This document shows, one piece after another, positions 35,342 through 48,385 of a stretch of DNA of 64,000 nt. The DNA comes from Varroa destructor. Lineage: Eukaryota > Arthropoda > Arachnida > Mesostigmata > Varroidae. A model generated the notes under the pieces. That model searched no databases. It worked only from the letters and a program-made list of their open reading frames with translations, and was not told the DNA's origin. Position 1 is the first letter of the stretch, and the number at the start of each line of letters is the position of its first letter. Both the position numbers and the translations under genes were made by a program. Where the stretch lies: the NCBI RefSeq assembly GCF_002443255.2, contig NW_019211455.1, positions 53,344,801-53,408,800 of the forward strand. The letters are read 5' to 3'.

Positions 35342-37330
35342 GTTGATCGTGCCATTACCGCTTCTATGAAAAAAACACTCCTGCTCCCATAGCTCCGTTG
35401 CCTTTGAATCTCCCACAACAGGCTAAACATAGGTAAGGCCCTTATTGAGGGTGTTGTTGTTTCCCTGGCGCAGCAGCGGGACAAGTTGCAGCGAATGGCA
35501 ATGTCCTTCTCACATCCACTTCTCCCTTCCGTGTCTACGACTGCTACACGCTTCTGCCCATATTAATACTACAGAGAGGTTACAAACATGGGAAACAGTT
35601 TATCTAGGGATGGATACGAACGAAGGAAGGAGTCGTATAATAGACAAGCGAATATAGAAAAACTCTTCTCTTGAGAACTTTGTTTCGGTAGTAGTTAGAT
35701 AGCAGGTGATAGCAGTCAACGTAAGAAGTCAATCTATATGAGCTTTGGTTCCTTACAATTCAAGCGCACATTCTCATTCAATCGGTGCTTCCCTAGCACA
35801 CGTTTCACCATTGATCAATTTAACAGAGACAGGAAAGTTTGGCGGCTAGATGATCAGTTGGTTCAGAGATGCCCCATATGCAGCCAACGAATCTAGCACA
35901 CAGTCTTTGCGACGCGCACACATGTTCCGTGGTCTTGCGTCGATTAGGGGAAAACAGACTACAGGAGGGTCATAAAACCATCGATGTGTGGCTAGGTACG
36001 GATAAGCACTCATTTACAAACAGCCAACTCCGCCGACGTCAGTCGACTATTATGATACCCATACTTTGTACAACAAACTGCTCCTGGTCGCCATGTGCCC
36101 TTCCCGCTCTATCGTTTTTCTTTAAGCAGACCATTTGGCTCTACCATCCGCCGTTGCCATGTTAGTCAGATTACGCGCCCGGAACAGAGATTCATGCTGT
36201 AGTAGACTACCATGTGACCATGTGGCGGCACTACAAGCGAACTCTCTTCGAAGACACATCTTACTGCTTGGTTTTTCTGCATTGCTAGCAATGCGGTAGC
36301 CACATGACAAAATGTGGTTTGCGGTGTGAACCCATGTGTTTATGTATTGTGGTATCGTGGCAGACTTTCGCCCATTATAGCTAACAGGATCAGGCCAACA
36401 GAAACGTTTCCCGCATCGTATTCGAGCTAATAAGCGCGGTCCAGGGTTGCTATTTACTTTTGCTTGATTGCGAGAAATTGCAACTTTCCAGCAGTAGCAG
36501 GTCCTGCGGCTTGATGCCAGGAGATAGACACCCACGTCTGGCGAAAGAAGCGACAAACTGACCACCGCTGTGTGCGAGGACTGAAGCACCACGCATGACT
36601 GGGCCGCGAATGCCCACCCAGATAGGCTGCATTATAGCAGAATTAGCCATTAGAATGGATCGAGGATACTGGGAATATATGAAAAAGCATCAGATGAGCA
36701 AAGAGAGACCTAACTTAGAATAAAGTTGGGGTCTGCGGAGGCAATGGAGGTCATTTGCTCATTGCAGTGCTCACTTCCGTTGTTCCGCTTTCTCACTCGT
36801 TGTCTCGATTTCTGTCGTGAGGTACGGATCAGAAAGGAAAGTGAGGAGTCGATATAAAAGAGAAACTGACAAAAGGGGAAATGGCCAAAAGAGTTGGCAG
36901 CCCCACACAAGCCCGCACCCGTTTATGGCTGGGCAGACGTGCGCCAAATGCCGATGATCTGCGCCACTCGATGATTCCTACCCGTTTCCTGGTGTAGGAG
37001 AGCGATTCTGAACAGGGCTCACCAGGAGTTTCATTTTGAATGGCTGGGAACGTGGCCACCTCCTGTGGACACCCGTTGGTGTGAAACTCTCAGCAAGGAG
37101 TCCGTTACAGACTAATTTATTCATTACTTGTCCGTGTGCCGGTTGTAGGGCGCACTGTAGCCGGATGTCCGCTGATGTCCTACGACGGCTCTAGGGGCGC
37201 CTGAATCTGTCTAGCGCTTGTAAAAGTCCAAGTAGGGGCTGAATACGGATGGCTTTTGGGCTGTCACAGGACGGCTAAGAAAATAAATCGCATGTAGGAA
37301 AGGAGCAGGCGAGAAGGGGGAGCGAAGCCT

Positions 37331-37381
37331 AAAAAATTGACATAATGTACTTTTCTTTAAAGTACATTATGTCAATTTTTT
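37331..37381. mobile_element. Perfect 51-bp fold-back palindrome flanked by TA, MITE-like
   Basis: Two 23-base arms (37331-37353 and 37359-37381) are exact reverse complements around a 5-base loop TCTTT. The arms begin AAAAAATTGACATAATG. A TA dinucleotide lies at each outer edge (37330-37331 and 37381-37382), as expected for Tc1/mariner-type insertion at TA. It is too short to encode anything. A perfect match over 23 bp implies recent origin or active maintenance. Confidence 0.5.
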
Positions 37382-39539
37382 AAAGTTTTTAAATTTTAAC
37401 TGGCAGAAATAGAGCATCAGCAACTTCGGATTTATGAAGGACAGCCGAACCCTCTTTGTTTTGCGCGGCCCGATGGGCAATAGGCTTGTGTCTGCTGTAC
37501 ACTATGTGCTATATAGTAGTACTAGTATTATGTTACCGATTGAGTGAATAATAGGCTTAACAATATGGACTTTGGCAGGTGACAAAAGAGTATATTCTTG
37601 ACCAAGCCAATCAGTCAAATACATTGTTTTTCAAACCTTATGGAAAACTACTGGCGGATCTTCAGTTCTGAAACTAAGTTAAACATTTTTTTTTCCTTAA
37701 AGAAAACTTGTGTATGTTACAAGGCTCCAGGCTTTAATCTTTACAAAATGGTGTAATGCAAATATACTGCTATAATGCTATTTAGGGTCTTCATATCCTT
37801 TTGGAGTCTTCATACGCTTTTAAGACATAAGCCAAACATACGAGTTGCTCTAGTGCTCATCTCGTTAGCGATAGGGAGTAATACGACTAGCTTGGCACAA
37901 ACAATAAACAAGCGTACGAGCAATGCCTCTGAGAAAACCTCATAAACCGTTGCTAGGCTTTTCGCTTGCTTTCTTTCATATCTTTAGGCCAGCACAACTT
38001 TCGAAGCGGCACCCAGTAATTACGCTTTAGAACGTACGCCTATCCGCCTTCCGTTTCATTTGGACATATGATGGCATCATAACGAATTCTCATTGTAACA
38101 AACACGTCCAAGTTCATGGACGCAGGAGGGCACGCTATGCATATAGTAGATAGCAGTATACAAAGTTGCACGTCTATGCAGGAAGCAACGCAATGCAGTT
38201 GGTCTTGTATGTAAACGCGGATTGTCTATGAGCGACGTCCGGTCCAAGCGGCCGACGCTCTATCGGGATCTGTTTCGTCCCCATTTAACTTCCTGACATA
38301 ATGGCTTCGAGACGAGGAGGCTAGCCAAATGTGCCCTTTTGGCCAATCGCGCTTTCATTTATAGCTAGCGATGGGCGGACGTGCTAGCGTCCTGACGGAA
38401 CTGTCCACTGGTTACAAAGGGAATGACTGCTTATCCGTATATTTAATTCTCGTTTAAAGCAAACCGCAACAAAAATCATGGCCGATTTTACCGCCTAGCA
38501 AATTTGATATTTTGTTCTGGATTTTAGCCATAGCCACCCACTGGTCAATGGTTTGTGTCCAATCGCTTTTGGTTGAAGAGAAAAGGACGTTTTGAACGCA
38601 CCAAACATACACGTAAATTTATAGTTTAGGGTTTAGTTGTCTACATATTGGAAGATGTTCCAAGCGTTAGACCTAGATGTACGACGCAACCAAAATTAAA
38701 ATAGAAACTCAAGATTGGTCTTGGATAGAGATGCCCAGGCGCTTCAGGTGTAACAGGAACATTCTTAGCTTTGGAAGACTGAATCTCACGGGAAAGAAAA
38801 TTGGATTCTTCGGTTTTAGTTTTTTTTATATATCGGTACCTGAGAACGACTGCGGCGTATGCTAAGAAACGTATTTTTTAAAGAGTGGTTATAATAATGT
38901 AGAGTTTATTGATAATAGAATGAAAACAGTTATATAGAGGTGCTGAAAGGTGTGTGTGCATGTCCGAATTGTTTTGTAAAGCTCAAAAAACAATGCTAGG
39001 CCGAGAAAATCCCTTACAAGGATTTAAGTCAGCACAAACAAACCAACAGGATGGCCGCGGACTAAAGGAGGCAGTAGCATACGGTTACAATTTGAAAACG
39101 GAAAGGGAGAAGTGATACCACATGAACGTCATGGAATGTCTTGGAAAGCCCTGGAGGAGCAACGGGTTTAAAAAGCGTAAGCTGAACCCACTGCCTGCAA
39201 CGTTTCTTTGACCGCTGTAGGTCTAGGCGTCCTTTTGGTCATCTTTTGCGCTAGCCTTACCTACGTAAGTAGCACATATACGCTACGACGCGAGCCTACC
39301 ACTGTTATTGTGACCACCAAGCGCTAGCTACCACAAGCTGGTCCAGCATCAGCTGCGGCAGAAGCCCTTTGGACAGCCACATCGCCCCAGGTGATGATGG
39401 GTAAATAATGTTGGCGGCCGGAGTGGTCGCCATTGAATGCCCAATTGCTGAACCAAACGACATCTCCAGAAGCGGGAAACGAAAAAGAGGATATAGGAAG
39501 TGACGTGTGGGAAGTGGTGGCGTGAGAGATTGAAGCCGC

Positions 39540-40330
39540 AGGGAACCAATGCGTTTTGCTTCTTCAGGAAGAAAGAACGACAAGAAAAAAGGGCGAGAAA
39601 GCGACAAGAACCCGGCGGGCTGCAGGGTCTTCGAAGGAGCGCCAGACCAAGCTAGACGATAATGGACCACATCGACCACAAAGGCGGACCTTAGAATCAT
39701 GGAACGATAGCACTGGGGAATTCCGTATGTACGTGGATGGGTACTGTTGAGGCTTCAGGCTTCAGTGCTTTCAGGCGGCTCCAAGGTGTCTGTGCCATGG
39801 AGAGACCACGCAAAGGCAAAGAAGAGTTCCTGCACCGTCAAAGCATCGAGACCAAAGCCGGGGCAAAAGCGGAGCGTAGCGTATGTAAGAAAGGTAACGA
39901 GGACAGAAACGATCGAGAAACGCGATAGGGCAGTCCTGACGCTCTGATAAACGGAAGAAAAACCCATCCTGGAGTAAAATAGCGTAGAAGAGAGTCGGCA
40001 GAGGTACAACAACGGTTACAGAGAAAGAGAGCGCGTCGATTACACAGGAACGCGTAAAATGACGAGCAGGGACCAACTAGAAACTAAGACGCTGAGGTCT
40101 ACGAACGGTTACGAAGGGCTGAGGCTAGGACGATGGCGCTGGCGACGATGGCTGGTAGCAAAATAGCGGGTAGCTGGTAGAAGAAAGAAAGAATAGCGTC
40201 CGGCGAATATGTCCTGAGCGAGAACAGAAAAACGGGCAATAGGTTCGCCCACTGAAAAATCTGTAGACCATCACTAGTAATCGTTGAACGAGGACATGAA
40301 TGAACGAAGTGGAAAAGAACGAGGGTGAAT
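39540..40330 (+). other. Purine-rich plus-strand segment
   Basis: The plus strand is visibly A+G dominated for about 800 bases (GAAAGAACGACAAGAAAAAAGG and similar). Several overlapping open frames result on both strands (for example 39737-39928 plus and 39305-39700 minus), encoding Lys/Arg/Glu-rich or Ser/Phe-rich peptides. Purine bias alone produces the apparent coding phase, so none is called. Confidence 0.4.
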
Positions 40331-43300
40331 ATGGGGACAAAAAGGAAAATGAGAATGACTTGAATTAGCCAAAATAAGATCTGTATGAGGCAGGGGCCCG
40401 CATAAAATGTATGTACGCAAAGCCTCGACTTTGCCCTCCACGTGCTCTACAGGTCTTCAAAGAGCGATGATGTAACTGTAGTGCAACTACTGCTACAACT
40501 CTTGTCGAAGCGAAGTGAAAATAAATGGAACCTTGTCATAAGCAAATGTTCCGCTGAAGGTAAAAATACTAACCAGTGCTACCATAGTGTATTTTCTTTA
40601 TTTCATTAAAGGATTTATGTGGCTAATAGTACAAAGGCTGCCAATGCCAACCATGCTGAGTTGCGCTTTTCTACCTAGACTTGATGGGGCACAGTATACG
40701 ATAAAGCTATTTGGCATTATTTTAGCTATAGACGCAATGCCAGCTCGATTACGGCTGTCGACGTAGCAACGTAAAGCTCTCCCTAAGACTCGGAAATAGC
40801 AGGGAGCTCCTATCTGGATATGGACATTGTTTCCTTGGGAAAACGCTTAGCTTACTGTTAATACTATAGTCCTAATACTATTTCTGAAAAGGCAGTCCAT
40901 GCGTCGACATTTAGCTTCTGCAAGCACTAGTAGAATACCTTTAACATCAACAATTTTCTTCAATTCTCTCCAAACGCCCCGTTTATTCAAGTGCATCTGG
41001 AACATCCGCCGTTGGACTCATATGGTTGAAAGGGCCATGCACATAGGCCTTCGGCCAAACAGCGAAATCTTTAACGTTAGCGAGTGTGCACGCTTTAATT
41101 TCAGAGAGGCACGCAAAAAAGTGAGGGAAAAACACATGCAATTTCTCGTACTACGAACTACATCTAATGTGCGACGATTTAATGACCGTTGCAGCTGGCC
41201 GCCGGGCGGCTCTCAGTTGAGATCTGATTAAGCGATGTTCCACAGCTCAGCGACGAGTTCAAGCTGTTGCCACCATTGCTCCCTGAATTGAAGCTTCTGT
41301 AGATGGAACGAAGCACAATAAGGGATCAGATAAAAAGCCAGATTAATGTTGATAGCCCCATGGCGACGCCACGTTCGAAAACACTAGTTCATCGATCAAT
41401 TTTAAAAATTGCTATGTTTTGCCTATCATGTACACGTAGTATACATTTTTATATGCTTAGGGCAAGCTCTATCACTTCATCTAACAGTGTTTTTCATAAA
41501 TATGATTGATCATAATATGTGATTCGATTCTGTTAACTCTCGGGAAAGAACTGCAGGTACTACCACCTGACGCGTATCATACCAAACGACACGTACGACG
41601 TTCCACCACCTTTGACTGTGAACATCCCAGGTCATGCATTTCTGTGAGACATAATAAAAAGACACCTAACGTTATTGTGATTTCTCCTAGAATTACGGTT
41701 TTGTCGATTGTTTTCTCGTCAAGGGAAATGTAAGAAAAAAAAGATAGTCATTGGGACTATGTCAAGTTCGTTGGCGCGTATCTGTAGGAATCGAGGATTA
41801 GTATGTTTACTTTCTTATTCAGGTAGGTGGAATATTGTAGAAGCTAAAATAGGCTAAACGTGGGTAGTATACTTAGTTGAATTTTAAATTTAGCTATCTT
41901 TGAAACGTTATAAATCCAATACTTCTTGTCCGACTTTAGCGAAACCTATCTGTAAAGCCAAATAGAATCTTGCCATTTCTATTAGCATAAAACAGTCAGT
42001 TTTACGCTTTTTTTTTTTTTTTCCACAGTTATTCCTTATGATACTAACAAAAAGAACGTTTGCTATATATTTGCTCACTTGAGACATTTAATCCCGTTTA
42101 TCTCTCTTATCTACGAGCTTTCTCAACGAATCACCACGAAAACTTCCAATGTCAATTAAACAGTGTAGGCGATTAATTTATAGATATAAAGCGGAACATT
42201 AACTAAATCACAGTGACGTTTTCCGACGATTGCCACCCAACCTTACTTTACAATTGCAGTCCGGTTCAATCGGACCTGGCTTCCCCGGCCCGCCTGTATT
42301 GGACATCCACAGCGATTGCGGGAACAAACTGGCCGCCGCCTATTGAAAGCAGGTACTTCATGGTGGGACTCTAGACCGTGAAATAAAACCAGGCTTAACC
42401 CAATGCAATTGGCTCAAGATGAGGGGTGATGGATCTCCTCAGAAGATAGGGGTCGCGCCCACAGCCACCGTCACGACCGCCCGATCCACTTAAACTCAGT
42501 GTACAAAATCTAGAGACCAAAAAAAGCTACCAAATAGCGGCCCATGAGAGAGCGACGGCGAGTGAACGAACTATTTATTGAGTCTACAGCTGAAGGAAAC
42601 GTGTAGGCCAAACTTTCGCTGGTAGGAACCACGTCCAGACAGCCTACACAACAGCGACACCGAATAACCGATTTAAACCTCCGATGCTCCTTCAACTATT
42701 GGGGCGGTGGATCTGGTATGGGGATACTATTGCAGGAGGCCAAACGCCCGTACTAACTTCTGGCTTTACCACTTGAAGCCAGTTAAGAAACGATCGGTAT
42801 ATATTGGCCTCTGGCGCAAATGTTACAGGCTAATGACACATATTTAGATAAGCCTAGTTACAAGGCGACTTAACTTTTTTAGCTCTCTTCAACTTTTCCT
42901 TTTAATATTTTATTAATATTGCTCTTGTTATTATTTTTAACGTTTAGTTTGTTTTTTTTGATGTTTTATTTTTTCTCTTGTCGTTTTTATTTTTTAACTG
43001 CGATTTACTTTTGAGCTTTACAATGTACAGGATGCCTTTAAGAATCTTTCATTGCTAAGGAACCTCCCTTCGAAGTAGAGATAATTACTTACGAAGAAGC
43101 TATTGATATTCAAGCTTGAACGGCCGAAGGACTCCAGAGAAGAGCATATCGAGGGCTAAACCAGATCTCGACATCAATGAAAAATCACGGGCTATCTTTG
43201 CCTTGTACAAAATCGAAGGCCATTCTGCTTAGTTGTAGAAAAAAATTCAGCCCCTGACACTCAATAGTCGGAGCTAAATTTTTTTTGTCAGTCTGTAAAA

Positions 43301-44395
43301 GCTGAAAGATGCTTGGATAAATAACTTGATTACGTAATGCGCAAAGTACACCGCAAAGGACAAGCCGTCGCAAAGGCGAATAAGGTATCTATGAAGATTG
43401 CATGAGTCCTTTCAAGTACTCATGAACCTAGAAAAAGGAAAAGGCGGCATTATATGGTAGTAACGGAATTGATTGTATTTTTCGAGATCCATGTCTGGAT
43501 CACGCTTCAGCTTCTAGGTGTCATGGTCTAGAAATTACTTCAAAAAGCCCAGTTAGTGCTAGCGCTTACGGCCATGCAGGTAACCGCACTGTTGGGGCAT
43601 ACACGGCCTTTGTTTTGGCGTGCACCACTCCGTAGGACCTAAAGTTTCAAGAAAGAAGCATGTTTTGGGTTGACCCGACGGAGAATGCAGGAAGAATGAG
43701 ACGCAATACTAAGATGTGTGAAATATATAATCCTAATAATTGGGGACTGGATAACACCTCCCGGTGGAAATCCTACCTACTACCTCATACGCATCAAACG
43801 CGCACAAGTCATGGTGCCTCCTAAAGCCATCTTCATAGAATTACAAAATTCCCTTTGGATAACCACGTCTTGTGGACGGCAGGGTTAGAAAACCACATAC
43901 GTTGCTCGGCGCTTACTTATGTTAGAAAACGATACATAGTAGGAGATATGAGGTTGTCCTTAGGGAACGGAATGATAGAGTTCGCATGTTTAACCAGCCA
44001 GTAGCCCGGATGTTGATGTGAAGGTCCTTGTGAGAGAGGTTTAATGCAAAAGGAACAATTCATGAAGTTACGTTTTAGGAAAGTTAGAGACGGGACAAAT
44101 CATGCCTTAGGGCCAGATTCAGGCGACGCACGGAGAAACAGGGCCCCTAGCTTCTCTCAAAAAGAGGGCAACTTGACCAGCCCGATGATCCGGTGGCGCT
44201 AGCTGCCTTTTTCTATTAGTCTGTAGTTCTTTTAACTGAAGATCTAGGCTAAAACAGAGTGAACCTTGAGAGAAGAATAAGGAATTAGTCGGCAGTGCTC
44301 CTGTAGAAACTTGTCCAGCTGTCCACGCTAAGCCCCATAAAAGAGAGACCTTATATTCTCCTATGGTACTAGTAGTATGTAAATTATATTACTCA

Positions 44396-44413
44396 AACTT
44401 TTTTAAAAAAGTT
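44396..44413. repeat. Perfect 18-bp palindrome
   Basis: AACTTTTTTAAAAAAGTT is self-complementary over its full length. It is A/T-run based, so of limited significance. Confidence 0.55.
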
Positions 44414-46768
44414 ATGACACGACGAACTTGGAATTCAGCTGTTGGGAAACATTTAGGCGCAACTTACAACACGCTGAATCAAACAATAGTATACAGCCAA
44501 TAGTTATGATAAACGTTTAATAAAACCTTTATCGAGAGTTAGCGACGAGGGCTAAGTTGCATTGTGACTCTGATGGTATGTGGCAATCAAAGATGTATTT
44601 TTTTATTATTTATTGAACAAAAGGAGTTGCCGCTGCTAAATTCGCATATGCATTCTTAAATTCTACTGCTGTAACTTTTTTTTATGCAATACTCCCGTGT
44701 GAGCACTTGCTTTCGAGCTGTCATGGCAACATAAATGCCTTGCCAATTTTTTTTTTATGTTGAACGCCATCTCCAGACAGACGCGGCAGCAAATTGTATA
44801 AATACGGTGTTACCTCTTTCTGGCGTACCGCCCGTAACCCTATGTACACGTTCCTGCCAGGCCAGCAGCATTGCATATCAAATGGATGTGTGAACGAGAG
44901 GCCACCTTTGTTATTACCACTTAAACCAGCCACCACAAGCAGTGGCACTATTCACAGATAGTTGACCTTTTTTTATACCTGTGTTGCGTGTTTGTCATGG
45001 TTCAGATAACACAGTTCTTCTCGGCAATGCCAGACAGACTCTGACACAACCGCGGTGAAGCACCATGAAAGCCAGCCATCTATCCCAAAGACATTTCGTC
45101 GCAGACATGCCAGTACATTCTGCCTCAACGTTGTGTTACGCACAGCCAAACACCGTAAAAAAAGGCAAACAAACCTAAGAACAATTAGGCTTAGTATAAG
45201 AGTTTTGCAGGATTCGGAGACAGAAGAGGACAAAAACTAGGATACTCGTAGAAGGGGTTGTACGGCTGGAGTGTAAAAAATAGCGAAGACGACGTTCCGC
45301 CTTTTGTGGGATTTGAGGATAAAAGATCGTTTTGAGGTAAATCGTTTGCTCTTACTTTAAACGGTAGAATACGAATCACTTCACAGATTTTCCGTTGCTG
45401 TTTTATCTTTTGCGAAGCTCTTTTCTCACGTACTTCATTTTATGAGTCCTGCTATGCACTTCAGGATGAACCTGAGCTGACCTGAACTTTACACAACCCG
45501 AAACCTTCTAGACATGCTGCACAATAGCCGTAGGAATCGGAGAGACCTCCCGAAACTCATCTGCCCTATTTAGGCTTTACTCACGGCTAGTTGGCCGAAC
45601 TTTGTGTGGTGGTGAGGTAGCTCTATAATAGTTCATCGCGGAAGAACAAATTAAATTCGTCTGAGATCCGCCAGCTATTGGAGCCAGCAGGACAATGTGA
45701 TGCTTCCCTTCATCCAGCTGTATGTGCCTAGCGGCACCTCTCTAGCAGTGCAGAAACTTATATCGGTAATTTTAGGTAGCGACGGCAATTACCACAGTTA
45801 ATTCAGGCCTAGCTAAGTACTGGTTACAAAGATTTTGCAAGTCTGCAAAATGTAAAGTAGACGCAAGAGAGGTGTGATGCGGTAAAGCGTTAAATTGCGT
45901 AATAAATTACCGCAATGCATTTCAGATGAAAAGACTTTCTTTGCTTAGCTTGAAGCGAGTGGTAGGGATATTGTTGGCAGAAGAGTCCTTTCGTAGATGA
46001 ACGCCATCCAAAGAACACGTACCGTCTGCCTTTACAGAAGCCACAACGCAACGAATAATCTGCCATCTTATACTGCGAGAAAGCTTTTACACATCGATAG
46101 ACGTGCTGTGGTATACTTGATAATTCAAACCACACTTAGTTGTCATATTCCTTAATCTGTAAGTTACATAAATTAGCATGTTTGTTAAGTTGTTATTGAA
46201 TTGACTACGCTGTCGCCGCAGTGTATAAACATAGTTTTCACGTCAAACGCCAATAGTCCATTCGAAACAACAAAATGGTCCGGCCAGACAATTTTACTAC
46301 AACGGTATGCTTAATATAACTAGAAATACACTGGTCGAAGAGTATTGCAACAAAGGACCGACGCAGGACAAAGCTTAGAGCGAAGTGCGATTTTAGTGGG
46401 TATTAATGTAGTTAATAAAAAAAATGTCTTCAAGCTATATTGGTTTTGGATGAAAGAGTTGGTTTTACAGATTATTTATATATGCAGGAGAACTTAGGCA
46501 GGTTTTTACTTCAAATGTAAGGAAATTTCGAAGAAGAACCAAATGAGCCTGCCCCGGGGACGGACATGTGCGTCTGCATTACAAAATTTAAGTTGAAACA
46601 AGATTCGGTAGAAAAAGCAGTGATGAAGATCTGAAACACTTTGAGATACCCACAGCGGTTCAACGGATTCAGACATTTGTTTGATGATGACATAATCGCT
46701 CGACTTGGTAACCATAGCATTGATTAAGTTATATAAACCCTTCGACCGTTATATTTTTGAAAATGTAC

Positions 46769-46788
46769 CTATATATATATATATATAA
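46769..46788. repeat. (AT)n microsatellite
   Basis: About 9 AT units. Confidence 0.8.
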
Positions 46789-48334
46789 TCACATTTAATA
46801 TATTTCCAGCTGCACTATCTACAATAGACCCTTTGTCGCCGATAGGCTATTCAAATAAAGATTTCAGCTGTGTTACTTCTATATACCGTCCCCACGAGTC
46901 CCTTTGCGAGGAACTCTGGTCAAGAGGGTAGGACGGCGTACAGAAACGAGCAATATAGCCCAAGAAAAGCTTTGTAGAACAAACATGTATTATGCTAAAC
47001 CAAGAGCACACCTTAGACCACTCTGTATTTGCAACGAAATTTTTAGTTTTTTTCTTTTAGAAAGGTAACCCTAAAGTGCCCTAAGCATTAAACATAGAGT
47101 AGAAGATTACGGTATATGTTCAAGTGTGTGAAACAAGCACGCATAAGACATCAGCTAGTCTTTTGCATTGCCACTTATACCATTTGCATATTACTTTCGT
47201 TTTCGATTTTAGTACAGTCCTATTGCTTCGAAATTTAACTAAGCCCAGCTAATTCTTCTCTGCATAGTACGACATGCGCTGGGAACGATTGCCGCCCTGA
47301 ACAGTCTCATCACGTATCTTTAAGTCTTGCAGGCAAACAAGTTAGCCCTGCACTATCACTGCATATCTTGGCAGGCGTGCCGTAACACTAATCTTATTAT
47401 TGTTTCTCCAACTGTGACCTACCGGATAAGGTGAAGATTAAGTGTCCTTGTTGAGACAAGTTAGTTAATGTGAAGTTAATGGAAAAGAGAGGCATTTCCG
47501 TGCACCTTATTACTGCACTTCACATCGTCGGCCCTGCGTTGGATAAGCGTCTTTGATTTAAACCATCCCACCCGTTCCTGCCCAAATAACTTGAGTACGT
47601 CCCGAATTGCCAATGGCATTTCCTCCATGACTCTTGTTCGCCACGAGGAGCATCCCACGAGGAGAGTAGCGGGACCACTGCAACAGATCAATCTCATAAT
47701 ATACTTCTAAAGTAACGATTATACTGCTATCGAATATAGTTGTAGAATAGGAGATGATATTGGCCAATTATGTGTCAACATATATAGATAATTACAAAGA
47801 CGAGCGAGAATGTCGCCCTCTTCCGGCCTTTAATTACTAAATCTGCGTGGCTTTCAACCGTGAAGTAGATGAACTACACCTTCCTGTGAATTGTTGGAGA
47901 ACGGTACAACAGGCGTTCTCGAAAGCGTCCGTATTTGGGTTGATCATTCACTTAGTGAAGCGCGCTATTTCTCGAGGTCGACGGTGCTTGACTTCCGATA
48001 TACTTAATGGACCGACTTCCATTTACGATAGGGCCAGACGCACGAGGCACAGCGAGCTGACACATCAGACTTTCCGGAAAAGGTTTCTACAGATCTACGT
48101 TACAGATAGTTTTTTCGTGAGTCAAAAAGACGCAAATATTTCATCCAATTTTATTAATTATCTAAATATTTAAACTTTTCCACAACCGAGTTGTAATCTT
48201 TCAGCCAAATATAGCGTATAAATGTGCAATACTTTAGCGAATTTTCCCCCTCCACATGGCGCAACGAGTAGCGAGTTTGCCTATGACATTTAGAGACGCG
48301 ACAGAAGAGGAGGCAGACACGCTCCCTCTTATCC

Positions 48335-48385
48335 TATAAAAGCCAGCCCTCTGAAACAATGCTCACCAGCACTGCCGAACGTAAG
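48335..48385 (+). promoter_or_regulatory. Candidate TATA/initiator core promoter with adjacent 5' splice site
   Basis: TATAAAAG at 48335-48342 is flanked by GC-rich sequence (CC before, CCAGCCC after). An initiator-like CTCACCAG lies at 48362-48369, placing the A about 29 bases downstream of the TATA start, the normal arthropod spacing. Sixteen bases later comes GTAAGC (48381), which could be the donor of a short untranslated first exon. This is the best-looking core promoter in the window. The gene it would drive was not identified. Confidence 0.3.

Larger units (their letters stand above)
32346..48334. other. Long stretch without a supported gene
   Basis: Sixteen kilobases of moderate-complexity, mostly AT-leaning DNA. 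Features seen are the palindromes at 32673, 37331 and 44396, the CTA microsatellite at 35325, the purine-rich block at 39540 and the AT repeat at 46769. The largest frames (34000-34431 and 36122-36592, minus) start at non-ATG codons and have no recognisable domain. A large intron or intergenic DNA fits best. Confidence 0.5.

Noticed and set aside
36437..36448. NPGP tetrapeptide on the minus strand within the 36122-36592 frame, recalling 2A-type peptides
   Set aside because: The residues before it (QAKVNS) lack the D-x-E consensus of 2A sequences, and the frame starts at a non-ATG codon with no domain around it.
36122..36592. 156-codon minus-strand ORF
   Set aside because: No in-frame ATG at the start, no splice support, mixed low-information translation; a few frames of this size are expected by chance.
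39305..39700. 131-codon minus-strand ORF with a Pro/Phe-rich translation
   Set aside because: It lies in the purine-skewed block, where pyrimidine-rich minus-strand codons and few stops are expected.
42259..42275. GTCCGGTTCAATCGGAC hairpin resembling a tRNA T arm
   Set aside because: The stem pairs, but the loop phase is wrong for a T arm and there is no A box upstream; it is treated as a short stem-loop only.
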